The notes beneath the pieces were generated by a model. The model was not told the origin of the DNA. It made no database searches and saw only the letters and a list, made by a program, of their open reading frames with translations. The position numbers and the translations under genes are program-made. Of a stretch of DNA of 64,000 bases, positions 53,215-61,425 are shown piece by piece. The stretch comes from Lunatimonas salinarum (GTDB lineage: Bacteria; Bacteroidota; Bacteroidia; Cytophagales; Cyclobacteriaceae): assembly GCF_017811155.1 (NCBI RefSeq), contig NZ_JACVCV010000007.1:186001-250000 (forward strand), given 5' to 3'. Numbering within the stretch: position 1 is the stretch's first letter; each line of letters opens with the position of its first letter.

Positions 53215-54372
53215 TTAATTGTGGATTTTTTCCTTCGTTTTACGCCCTCTTAGGTAGTTTCTTTCTATTTGTAACTCGCCATCCGCCGAAAAGCGTACAT
53301 ATTTTCCATGTAGCTCTCCGTTGTTATAAGGTATTCGCTCTTCAATCTGCCCATTTGGGTAGTAATTCACCGTTTCGCCATGGAGTGACCCGTCTAGGTA
53401 GGGCGCTTCTTGGATTATGTTACCTGATTCATCAAATGACTCGGAGAGCTGTAGGACCCCTTTATTGGAATGGTGGAGAATTCGAGAAACCTGTCCATTT
53501 GCATGGTAAGCAATGACCTGACCGCGGGGACGGCCGCTTTTGAAATGGGCTTCTTCTTCCAAGCTGCCGTCTTCCCAATAGGTTAAAAATGTACCTTCTG
53601 GGAGCCCTTTTTTATACGTGCCGGTTTTTTCAATTCTTCCGTCCGGATAGTAGCTTTGAGATATGCCATCCTTGACTCCTTTGCGGAAGTGGATTTCCGA
53701 TGACCGTTTTCCGTTTGAATAATAGGTGATCTGGGGGCCTGTTTGCAACCCAAAGCTATATGAATTCCTTTCCGTGAGGGTTCCGTTTTCGTTAAATATC
53801 AATTGCGTTCCATGGAGTTTTCCTGCCAGGTAATGGGATCTTTCCGCCACATTCCCATTAGGATGGAATGATTCGAACCCTCCGTGGGGTAAATTTTCCC
53901 GAAAAAAGGCCTTATTTTTTACAGTACCGTCTTCATAATAGCTAGTGCTTAGGCCAGTCAGTTGGTCTGCTGTGAAGGAGGCCTGCTGCGCCAAAGCACC
54001 GCTTTTATAAAAGGATAGGGCTTCCCCTGTCCGTAGGTTGCGCTCATAAGTCACCAACCGGAGGGTGTCGGTCGTGCCAGGGAAAAAATGTACAAAAGCC
54101 CCCTGTTTCTTTCCGCTTTCGAGCCATCCTTTTTGGATCAGTTCCCCTTGTTCATCATAAAATAAATACTGCCCGTGAGGAAGGCCGTTTTCTAAAAAAT
54201 AGGCCTCTTTTACGAGGGTTTCCGCTTCATCGTAGTAGGTAAAGGCTTGGTCTTGTCCAATTACGGTCGAAGTTGGTAGTAGCATTGCCGCTATGAAAAA
54301 AAAGGCAAGTGCACAGAGATTATTTCTACCGCCGAGTAATTTGATAAACCAAGGATAATTCATTGGGCGCAT
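53215..54372 (-). CDS. Secreted MORN-repeat protein
   Basis: A 385-residue exported protein with a signal region at ~18-40 (ending STVIGQ). From ~45 onward it consists of about fourteen MORN_2-type repeats of ~22 residues with the pattern G-x-x-x-x-Y-x-x-x-G-x-x-x-x-x-x-x-Y-x-x-G-x-x-x-G (YYEDGTVKNKAFFRENLPHG, YYSNGKRSSEIHFRKGVKDG, YYPDGRIEKTGTYKKGLPEG). These form a long beta-sheet. Databases often name similar repeats YwqK-family antitoxin, but nothing here supports toxin neutralisation. Role probably structural or binding at the envelope. Thiolase ends 9 bases upstream, so they may be co-transcribed. Confidence 0.88.
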   Translation of the reverse strand: MRPMNYPWFIKLLGGRNNLCALAFFFIAAMLLPTSTVIGQDQAFTYYDEAETLVKEAYFLENGLPHGQYLFYDEQGELIQKGWLESGKKQGAFVHFFPGTTDTLRLVTYERNLRTGEALSFYKSGALAQQASFTADQLTGLSTSYYEDGTVKNKAFFRENLPHGGFESFHPNGNVAERSHYLAGKLHGTQLIFNENGTLTERNSYSFGLQTGPQITYYSNGKRSSEIHFRKGVKDGISQSYYPDGRIEKTGTYKKGLPEGTFLTYWEDGSLEEEAHFKSGRPRGQVIAYHANGQVSRILHHSNKGVLQLSESFDESGNIIQEAPYLDGSLHGETVNYYPNGQIEERIPYNNGELHGKYVRFSADGELQIERNYLRGRKTKEKIHN

Positions 54373-54381
54373 GGCACTAGG

Positions 54382-55569
54382 TTAGGATTCAAAACGCTCA
54401 ATTACCAGCGCAGAGGCACCTCCGCCGCCATTGCAAATGCCTGCAACGCCGATAAAGGCCTTTTTGTGTTGCAATATATTGGCAAGTGTGCATACGATGC
54501 GGGCACCGGAACATCCAAGGGGGTGACCTAAGGCAATTGCTCCCCCAAAAATATTTAGCCGATCCAATGGAATATTCAACAACCGTTGATTGGCAATGGC
54601 TACCGCGGCAAAGGCCTCATTGATCTCGTAATAATCTACTTCCTCGGCGGATAGGCCAGCGTTTTTTAATGCTTTTGGAATGGCTAGCGCGGGAGCAGTC
54701 GTAAACCATAACGGGTCTTGCGCGGCGTCGGCAAACCCCCGAATTTTTGCAATTGGGGTAATGCCCCATTCCGATATTTTTTTTGCACTTATCAGGACCA
54801 ATGCTGCTGCGCCATCGCTTAGGGTGGAGGCGTTTGCCGCAGTGACTGTGCCATTATCCTTATTGAAGACGGGCCGGAGCGAGCGAATTTTATCTAGCCT
54901 TATATTGCGATACGCTTCATCCGCTGTGATTAGCGTGGTTGATCCCTTTGGGTTGGCAATTTCAGTCGGTACTACTTCGCTACGAAAGTGGCCTTCGTTC
55001 CATGCCTTGGAAGCCCGCTGATAGGATAGGATCGCATAATCGTCTTGCTCGTCTCGGGAGATTTTCATCTCAGTTGCGGTATGGTCTGCGCAGTTGCCCA
55101 TCGGAAATGCATGGTACGCTTCCAAGAGCCCATCTTTAACTAAGCCGTCGACCAACTCGCCATTCCCAAATTTATATCCAAACCGTGCGTTAGGTACGTA
55201 AAAGGGGACGTTGCTCATGCTTTCCATCCCTCCGGCTATGACTACGTCGTTCATACCGGCCATAATTGATTGTGCGCCAAGCATGATGGCTTTCATACCG
55301 GATGCGCATACTTTATGGATAGTCGTGCAAGGGACGCTAGGCCCTATCCCTGCTCCTAGTGCTGCCTGCCTTGCAGGTGCCTGGCCCAGATTAGCAGATA
55401 GCACATTGCCCATGAGCACTTCGTCCACCTTATCCACAGATAGCGTGGCTTTGTCCAATGCGCCCCGAATCGCCACGTTACCCAATTCAACAGCACTGAG
55501 CGAAGAAAGACTTCCTCCAAAGCTTCCCAGTGCAGTCCTTGCGAGCGATGCGATATATACTTCTTCCAT
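54382..55569 (-). CDS. Acetyl-CoA acetyltransferase (thiolase)
   Basis: A 395-residue type II thiolase that condenses two acetyl-CoA or cleaves acetoacetyl-CoA. Catalytic Cys88 is in HKVCASGMKA. His is in IALGHPLGCSGARI (~348) and the second Cys in ICNGGGGASALVIE (~379). EINEAFAAVA is also present. The N-terminus EEVYIASLARTALGSFGGSL is typical. The ATG is immediately preceded by AATTATAAACAC, the end of repeat copy B, just as susD is preceded by copy A. The biosynthetic or degradative direction cannot be deduced. Confidence 0.95.
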   Translation of the reverse strand: MEEVYIASLARTALGSFGGSLSSLSAVELGNVAIRGALDKATLSVDKVDEVLMGNVLSANLGQAPARQAALGAGIGPSVPCTTIHKVCASGMKAIMLGAQSIMAGMNDVVIAGGMESMSNVPFYVPNARFGYKFGNGELVDGLVKDGLLEAYHAFPMGNCADHTATEMKISRDEQDDYAILSYQRASKAWNEGHFRSEVVPTEIANPKGSTTLITADEAYRNIRLDKIRSLRPVFNKDNGTVTAANASTLSDGAAALVLISAKKISEWGITPIAKIRGFADAAQDPLWFTTAPALAIPKALKNAGLSAEEVDYYEINEAFAAVAIANQRLLNIPLDRLNIFGGAIALGHPLGCSGARIVCTLANILQHKKAFIGVAGICNGGGGASALVIERFES

Positions 55570-55692
55570 GTGTTTATAATTGTTATTCAGCGGTCACATG
55601 GAATCCCTGCCTAACGGCAGGCAGGTCGCATGTTTGCCCGGATAGCTATCGGGGCATCCCAGCGTGTGACAGTAGGTCATGCTCGATTTCAT
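55570..55692 (-). repeat. Palindrome-rich dispersed element, copy B
   Basis: About 123 bases, ending at the thiolase start codon. It contains CCCGGATAGCTATCGGGG (55637-55654, one internal G-G mismatch in the palindrome) and CCTGCCT...AGGCAGG (55606-55625). It matches copy A (12455-12578) over its full length and in orientation to the downstream gene. No coding frame. Confidence 0.85.
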
Positions 55693-55708
55693 GTAAATGG
55701 GATTTGGT

Positions 55709-56329
55709 TTACCAGTCGGGTAATCCCCGTTGCGGTCGCTGTGTAGGCTTTCGGCGATTTTGCTGAATATATTGCAGCTCGTTACTGTTCATTGCGTCCA
55801 GAATCTGTGCTGCCTGCTCGGGGGAAATGTTCATTTGCTCCAAGCGCTGTCGGAGTTCTTCCAGTTGTTTTTCCCGTTCACTCAGATCACTTTCCATGCT
55901 ACTGGGATCTTCGGTGGGTTCCTCTTGGGTTGATTTTTCACCCTGCTGTTCCTCCATTTCGTCAGAATCTTCGGCACCATCCTCTGAGGTTTGCTCTTCA
56001 CCCTCTCCATCTTTTTTTTCCTGGCTTTCCTGTTCTTGATTTTCCTGATTTTCCTGATCCTCTTGCTCTTGGTTTTGCTGTTGGTCTTTTTTCTGCTGAT
56101 CTTCTTGATCCTTTTGAAGTTTTTCCAGCAGCGCGTTCAATTTCCGGTCATTGGGGTATTTCTGAAGACCTTCCGCCAGAATCTGTCCCGTGCCGGGCAA
56201 ATCCTCGTTTACGTATTGCTTCGCAGCCCGATTAAAGTAATCTGCTTCTGTTTGGGCACTCCCCTGCAGGGTAAATCCACCTACGAGTATCACCGTCCCA
56301 ACTAGTAGTTTACTGATTATCGATTTCAT
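55709..56329 (-). CDS. Exported Gln/Glu-rich protein of the Bat operon (BatC-like)
   Basis: A 206-residue protein with a signal peptide ending around GSAQT. Residues ~28-70 resemble a TPR pair (YFNRAAKQYVNEDLPGTGQI, LQKYPNDRKLNALLEKL). Residues ~70-150 are an extreme low-complexity Gln/Glu/Asp stretch. A coiled-coil segment (SEREKQLEELRQRLEQMNIS) and a helix ending in QRGLPDW follow; this helix and C-terminal W resemble BatC proteins of aerotolerance operons. It overlaps the upstream TPR gene by 20 bases. Function probably envelope-associated; the exact role is unknown. Confidence 0.75.
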   Translation of the reverse strand: MKSIISKLLVGTVILVGGFTLQGSAQTEADYFNRAAKQYVNEDLPGTGQILAEGLQKYPNDRKLNALLEKLQKDQEDQQKKDQQQNQEQEDQENQENQEQESQEKKDGEGEEQTSEDGAEDSDEMEEQQGEKSTQEEPTEDPSSMESDLSEREKQLEELRQRLEQMNISPEQAAQILDAMNSNELQYIQQNRRKPTQRPQRGLPDW

Positions 56330-56972
56330 TGATATCGTTTAGGTTGTTCATATAGCCCTCGTAATACCTGACTGTTTCGTCAATCTCCAAGGCTTTTTGC
56401 ATTGTTTCCAAGGCCTCCTTAAATCGAAACTGATCCAAAAAGGCATCTGCTTGTGCCTTCATTCGTTTGGCGTAATTGGAAGGCTCTAATTTTTCTTCTT
56501 CTTCCTGGTCTTGCTGCTCTTTTTCTTCCTCCTCGTTTTCTTCCAGCCACCGGCTCAGCAGCTCAAAGTTGTAACGAGCGACTTCGTTATCGGGGTTTTT
56601 CAGAAGAGCTGTTTTGAAGTAGGCAAGGGCTTCCTTGTAGTTACTCTCTCGCCCCTCCAGTACGCCTGCTTGGTTTGCACCCAAGGAAGCAATCTGTAAC
56701 TGTTGAGATCCGGAGATCTCGGAGTAGGTTTTTAGCGCTTCTTCTTCCTGCCCATTGTTCTGATAGCTCAGTGCAAGGTTAAATTTTACCTGCGGATCTG
56801 TGATTTGCTGGTCGCTGATCAACGCCAAATGCCGACGAACAGATTCTTCGAAGTCTGTTGACATATAAGCTGCCTCGGCCTCGTCCAGCGCATGATTACG
56901 TTCCCTGATTTTATTCCAGGATGCGGGGATTAGTAGTAGTATAGCCAGCAGAATTGGTATCACTAAGTTCAT
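56310..56972 (-). CDS. TPR protein of the Bat operon (BatC-like)
   Basis: A 220-residue protein with one N-terminal membrane helix (VIPILLAILLLIPASW) and TPR repeats: DEAEAAYMSTDFEESVRRHL, VKFNLALSYQNNGQEEEALK, YKEALAYFKTALLKNPDNEV and FKEALETMQKALEIDETVRY. A Glu/Gln-rich linker lies at ~148-162. It starts 16 bases after the VWA gene and overlaps the next gene by 20 bases, so the three are one operon. The set resembles batB-batC of Bacteroides-type aerotolerance operons, whose molecular role is unsettled. Confidence 0.85.
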   Translation of the reverse strand: MNLVIPILLAILLLIPASWNKIRERNHALDEAEAAYMSTDFEESVRRHLALISDQQITDPQVKFNLALSYQNNGQEEEALKTYSEISGSQQLQIASLGANQAGVLEGRESNYKEALAYFKTALLKNPDNEVARYNFELLSRWLEENEEEEKEQQDQEEEEKLEPSNYAKRMKAQADAFLDQFRFKEALETMQKALEIDETVRYYEGYMNNLNDINEIDNQ

Positions 56973-56988
56973 GGGGTCAACAGTTGGG

Positions 56989-57954
56989 TCAGATCGAAAT
57001 GGTTCGCAGTGGGAGCATCAAATCTATCAAGGCCAAAACCAGTGCAGCCGCGAGAAAATAGAAGTACTTGTTGGCGGAGGCTTCTACCATCCGGCTTGCC
57101 ATCACCGTACCTTCCAGTCGTTCCACGGCATTGATGAGTTGTGGGATGTCTACTGATACGTCACTGATTTCGAAGTAAGCACCGTCGGTACGGGTAGCGA
57201 TAGTCTTTAGATTGGTAGCGTCCAGCCGCGTAATGGCCGGGCGGTTCACTTGGGGATCCATCACCACACTGTTTCCTCTTGGAATGGTAGCGCCTTCTTC
57301 GGTGCCCACACCCAGGCTGAATACCCGAATACCCTGCTCAGCCAGTTTTTCCAACACGGGAGGCAGGTTTTCGCCAAAATCCTCCCCGTCGCTGATCAGG
57401 ATGATGGCCTTGGAGGTGTTTTCCTGATCATTTTCATTTTGGAATTTTTGGTAAGCCATGTTTAAAGGTGATGCGACATCCGTTCCATAATTAGGCACCA
57501 AGTTCGTGTTTAGACCGTCCAAATGGAGCTGAATAACGTTTTGATCAAAGGTTAGAGGGCATTGGATAAAGGCCTCTGACGAAAATATGATAATACCTAT
57601 CCGATCTGAACTAAAGTTTTTAACCAAATTTTTCATCTCAAACTTTACCCTCTGAAGCCGGCTGGGATTGATGTCTTGGGCATTCATGGACTGGGAGAGG
57701 TCTATGGCTAAAAAGATGTCTTTTCCTTCTTGCTTGATTTCTTTCAACGAGCTTCCTATCGAAGGTCCCGCCAATGCAATCAAAAACAACGCAAAATAAA
57801 GGGTTCTAAGCACGCATTTCCAGACTAAACTGCGCTTTTTTACTTGCAAGCGCTGATTGATGCGCCAGAACCGATAGAGGTAGATCCCGTATAGCAGCGA
57901 GAATAAACCGATTAGTAAGATAGAAAGTCCAGTACTAGGATATGCCCAAATCAT
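56989..57954 (-). CDS. Membrane VWA-domain protein, BatA/BatB-like
   Basis: A 321-residue inner-membrane protein with two N-terminal helices (~8-28 and ~47-65), a VWA domain (~78-270) and a C-terminal helix (~296-313). The metal-ion-dependent adhesion site is intact: DLSQS (85-89), Thr in NYGTDVASPL, and Asp in LISDGEDFG. This topology is standard for BatA/BatB. Usually two such proteins plus BatD and a MoxR ATPase accompany it; here only one is present and the neighbour upstream is unrelated. A perfect palindrome precedes the start. Confidence 0.9.
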   Translation of the reverse strand: MIWAYPSTGLSILLIGLFSLLYGIYLYRFWRINQRLQVKKRSLVWKCVLRTLYFALFLIALAGPSIGSSLKEIKQEGKDIFLAIDLSQSMNAQDINPSRLQRVKFEMKNLVKNFSSDRIGIIIFSSEAFIQCPLTFDQNVIQLHLDGLNTNLVPNYGTDVASPLNMAYQKFQNENDQENTSKAIILISDGEDFGENLPPVLEKLAEQGIRVFSLGVGTEEGATIPRGNSVVMDPQVNRPAITRLDATNLKTIATRTDGAYFEISDVSVDIPQLINAVERLEGTVMASRMVEASANKYFYFLAAALVLALIDLMLPLRTISI

Positions 57955-57963
57955 GCCCTGAAA

Positions 57964-57981
57964 TTACATATTTATATGTAA
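57964..57981. promoter_or_regulatory. Perfect palindrome upstream of the Bat operon
   Basis: TTACATAT-TT-ATATGTAA, 8-base arms with a 2-base spacer, starting 10 bases before the VWA start codon. It could be an operator for a dimeric regulator; its position would overlap the transcription start or 5' leader. Confidence 0.45.
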
Positions 57982-58198
57982 AACGAAAGTTGCGCGTGTT
58001 AATTATTCCAAATTCAAAATTACAGGGATAGACCCGATGATGCAATCAATCCGGTCTGACACATTAAAAATAACCTGTTGGCTGAACTTCCTTTGAATTC
58101 TGTCGTTAACATTTCGGTTATTCCAATTAAGCCAACAAGTATTTGTGGAAGCAGGCCTTTTTTGCCCGCTTTGATGGACAGAATTTAGCTACTGATTA

Positions 58199-60592
58199 AT
58201 GAAGGTAATTTATGCAATCCTTTTGGGGATTTTTTTTCAACTAGCCATTTATGGTGCGTCCCATGCGCAAAGTGCAGAGGTGTTGAGTGGGGTGGTCTTG
58301 GATAAATCAACCAACGAGCCACTTCCCGGGGCTAATGTGTATTGGAGTCAGTCCTTAAGCCAAGGGGTAGTCAGTGATCCGGATGGAGCGTTTGATTTGC
58401 CTTTGGTCTCGTTACCCTCTGAGCTCGTGGTATCCTTTATAGGGTATGAGCCGATTAAACGGTCAATCTCACAAAGTGATCTCGGCAAAGAGCTGAAAGT
58501 ATTCTTGAGTGCTGAGGAGATGTCGCTAGAGGAAGTGGTGGTTCGCGATATCCGGGAAAACAACAATGTAGTGGGAGTTCAGATGGGGCAGACAAAACTG
58601 CCCGGTTCGGTGATAAAGCGTATTCCAGCACTATTCGGTGAGGTAGATTTGCTGCGTAGTTTGCAGTTTTTGCCGGGAGTAAATACTGCAGGCGAGGGTA
58701 CCACTGGGTTGTTTGTACGAGGAGGTTCCGCCGACCAAAACTTGGTTCAACTGGATGGCGCCCCTATTTACAATCCATCGCATTTTTTTGGGTTTTTTTC
58801 GGTATTCAACCCGGATGCATTAGAAGATGTGTCGCTCAGTAAGGGGCACATACCTGCCCGTTTTGGAGGAAGGCTATCATCCTTGATTGATGTTTCGTTA
58901 AAGGAAGGCAATTCACAGCAGCTCCGGGGAGAAGGAGGAATAGGAAGCATTAGCTCCCGCCTCACCATAGAAGGGCCTCTTTCCTCTGGCAATTCTTCGT
59001 TTATCCTTTCAGGTCGACGAACGTATGCGGATCTTTTTTTGAATTTTTCGCCGAACGAAAACGTGCGAAACAATCAGTTGTATTTTTACGATACGAGTGG
59101 CAAGTTCATGTGGCGTATCAAGGATCGGGATAAGATTACCTTGGCAACTTATTATGGCGCCGATTTTCTGGGAGCGGGGGGGCAGTTTGGGTTAGGCTGG
59201 ACGAATTGGGTGTCGTCGCTGAACTGGACTCGCTCGCTGAAGGACAACCTTTTTCTCGATGTCAAGGGGTATCATAGTTATTACAAGTACCTAATCGATT
59301 TCACCGATCCGGATATTGGATTCGATTGGACAAATAGTCTTTCAGAGTCAGGCTTGAGGGGAGAGCTTCATTACGTGCCAATGGAGGGTGCCGATATCCA
59401 CGTAGGGATGCACAGTCAGGTGTATCACTTTTCGCCTGTCAGGCTTGTTCCCCGACCGGAAAGTGTGATAGAGCCCCTAAGAACCAATCCCAAAACCGGT
59501 TTTCAGAATAACCTGTTTCTAAACTGGGCTCAAGCGGTTTCAAAACAGTTTTTCATGGAGGCGGGACTTCGGTGGAGCCATTATCAGCAAATAGGGCCGG
59601 GCACAGATTACCTGTATGAGGGCGAAGATCCTGCTAGTGGAGCCATTACAGATACCCTAAGCTATCAGTTTGGGCAACGAATGAACACCTATCAGGGATG
59701 GGAACCTCGGCTCGCATTAAGGTACCTTTTTGGAGAATCCCTTTCGGTTAAAGGTGCCTACAATCGTAACTTTCAGTACGTACAAATCGCTACGAATAAT
59801 TCAGCCGGATTGCCCATTGACAGGTGGACACCAGCAGGTACCTATATTAAGCCGGTGAGAAGTGATCAAGTTTCGCTCGGAGTCTTTAAGAATTTGGATA
59901 ACAACCGATTTGAACTTTCTGTGGAGGGCTATTACAAGGATTTCGACCAGGTAATTGATCTGAGGCAGGGAGCGAGTATCTTATTCAGTGATAATTTAGA
60001 GACGGAAATTCTAACTGGAAGGGGATGGGCCTATGGGGTAGAGTTTCTGCTTAGAAAAAATCTAGGCAAAACTACCGGATGGCTGGCGTACACTTGGTCT
60101 CGTGTTTTTCGGCAGATAAATGGCATTAACGAGGATCGTCCTTTTAATCCCCGATTTGACCGTCCGCATGATGTAAGTTTGGTGCTGAACCACCGACTGA
60201 GTAACCGGGTGGAACTATCCGGGACGTTTGTATACAGTAGTGGTGTAGCAGTTACCTTTCCTGTTGGATCTTATGTGGTGGATAATCAGCGAGTACCACT
60301 TTACAGTCCCCGCAGAAACGAAGATCGCTTTCCCGATTATCACCGGATGGATCTCTCTGTGAACCTTAAAAACAAAGATAAAGGTCGGTGGTGGAAGGGT
60401 AGCTGGAACTTTAGCATTTACAATGTGTACAATCGAAAAAACCCTTTCTCATATCAGTTTACCGAGATATACAACAACGATTTTCGGGTCACTCCTTCAT
60501 CGGGGGAAGAAATTTCTTCCGTACGACCAGGGGTGGTAATGACCTACCTTTTTGGAATCCTCCCATCGATAACCTATAATTTTGAATTTTAA
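58199..60592 (+). CDS. TonB-dependent receptor with CarboxypepD_reg-like domain
   Basis: A 797-residue outer-membrane receptor. Signal peptide to ~23 (ASHAQS), CarboxypepD_reg-like domain ~27-108 (NEPLPGANVYWSQSLSQGVV), plug ~130-240 (VDLLRSLQFLPGVNTAGEGT, GLFVRGGSADQNLVQLDGAP, DALEDVSLSKGHIPARFGGR), then barrel to the C-terminal ITYNFEF. It is not of the SusC type: it is shorter and lacks the SusC plug signature. The downstream DUF4249 gene starts one base after the stop; such pairs are frequent in Bacteroidota. The substrate is unknown. Confidence 0.95.
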   Translation: MKVIYAILLGIFFQLAIYGASHAQSAEVLSGVVLDKSTNEPLPGANVYWSQSLSQGVVSDPDGAFDLPLVSLPSELVVSFIGYEPIKRSISQSDLGKELKVFLSAEEMSLEEVVVRDIRENNNVVGVQMGQTKLPGSVIKRIPALFGEVDLLRSLQFLPGVNTAGEGTTGLFVRGGSADQNLVQLDGAPIYNPSHFFGFFSVFNPDALEDVSLSKGHIPARFGGRLSSLIDVSLKEGNSQQLRGEGGIGSISSRLTIEGPLSSGNSSFILSGRRTYADLFLNFSPNENVRNNQLYFYDTSGKFMWRIKDRDKITLATYYGADFLGAGGQFGLGWTNWVSSLNWTRSLKDNLFLDVKGYHSYYKYLIDFTDPDIGFDWTNSLSESGLRGELHYVPMEGADIHVGMHSQVYHFSPVRLVPRPESVIEPLRTNPKTGFQNNLFLNWAQAVSKQFFMEAGLRWSHYQQIGPGTDYLYEGEDPASGAITDTLSYQFGQRMNTYQGWEPRLALRYLFGESLSVKGAYNRNFQYVQIATNNSAGLPIDRWTPAGTYIKPVRSDQVSLGVFKNLDNNRFELSVEGYYKDFDQVIDLRQGASILFSDNLETEILTGRGWAYGVEFLLRKNLGKTTGWLAYTWSRVFRQINGINEDRPFNPRFDRPHDVSLVLNHRLSNRVELSGTFVYSSGVAVTFPVGSYVVDNQRVPLYSPRRNEDRFPDYHRMDLSVNLKNKDKGRWWKGSWNFSIYNVYNRKNPFSYQFTEIYNNDFRVTPSSGEEISSVRPGVVMTYLFGILPSITYNFEF

Positions 60593-60593
60593 C

Positions 60594-61421
60594 ATGAAAT
60601 ATTTCTTATTCCTTTTTGGTATGCTAACGCTTATTTCCTGTCAGGAAGAGGTGTATCTAGATCTTCGGAATCAGGAACGTATACCGGTGATAGAAGCATA
60701 CTGGACCGACAATCCTGCACTCAATCGGGTCAAGATTAGCTACGGAAGGGACTATTACGATACTGCTTCCAATGCACTGGAAGCGGAGGCCGATGTGCGC
60801 ATCACAAACCTTTCTACAGGAGAGGAAATTCCCTTTGGCTTCTCCGAGGACTTTCAGCGGTACCTCCCTACCAGGTATTTTTCGGGAAGGAGGGGGGATC
60901 GCTACCAACTGGAAGTGTTGCTCGGTGATCAGGTTTATCGTTCAGAGGGCGCCTTATTGGAACCTCCTGTATTGGATAGCATTGTTTATCAATTTAGGGA
61001 GGAGCGGCTCTTTTCAGAAGAAGGATATTACCTGACCGTTTATGGTAAAATTCCCTTCGATACCGATAATTACTACCGGGTGAGAGTTACTCGTAACGAT
61101 ACGCTATTAACTGGAAGGCAAGACTACCTGTTGTTTGATGACACGTTTGGAACCTCCATTTTGGACAATGGGTTCGAGTTGGGAGGATTTACTTTTCAAG
61201 CTGGTGACAAGGTAAAGCTGGAACTTTTTAGGTTAAACCAACCCGCCTATGACTACTTGAATGACTTGGTAAATCTTCTTTTTAACGATGGAGGGCTTTT
61301 TAGCCCTCCGCCTCAAAATCCCCGATCGAACATTCAGGTGGTACAGGGTAATGGACGTGTAGAGGGGTATTTCGTGGTTGCGCCAGTTCTGGCCGAGACA
61401 GTAACCATTCCAATTGAGTGA
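60594..61421 (+). CDS. DUF4249 lipoprotein
   Basis: A 275-residue lipoprotein. ATG 60594 is used; a TTG at 60582 would overlap the receptor. Lipobox LISC (Cys17 from this start) is followed by QEEVYLDLRNQERIPVIEAY, the family's usual opening. Beta-rich segments TNLSTGEEIPFGFSED and YQLEVLLGDQVYRSEGA follow, then DTDNYYRVRVTRND and the Pro-rich SPPPQNPRSNIQVVQGNG. It presumably acts as a surface partner of the preceding receptor. It converges on the RND gene with 4 bases between stops. Confidence 0.9.
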   Translation: MKYFLFLFGMLTLISCQEEVYLDLRNQERIPVIEAYWTDNPALNRVKISYGRDYYDTASNALEAEADVRITNLSTGEEIPFGFSEDFQRYLPTRYFSGRRGDRYQLEVLLGDQVYRSEGALLEPPVLDSIVYQFREERLFSEEGYYLTVYGKIPFDTDNYYRVRVTRNDTLLTGRQDYLLFDDTFGTSILDNGFELGGFTFQAGDKVKLELFRLNQPAYDYLNDLVNLLFNDGGLFSPPPQNPRSNIQVVQGNGRVEGYFVVAPVLAETVTIPIE

Positions 61422-61425
61422 TAGC

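Noticed and set aside
53865-53885. GATTCGAACCC string resembling a tRNA T-arm
   Set aside because: It lies within the MORN coding sequence and no acceptor, D or anticodon arms can be drawn around it.
53215-54372. Reading the MORN protein as a YwqK toxin-antitoxin component
   Set aside because: It is exported and repeat-only, with no toxin gene nearby.
55355-55385. CTGCCTGCCTTGCAGGTG as a third copy of the repeat element
   Set aside because: It is within the thiolase coding sequence and lacks the rest of the element.
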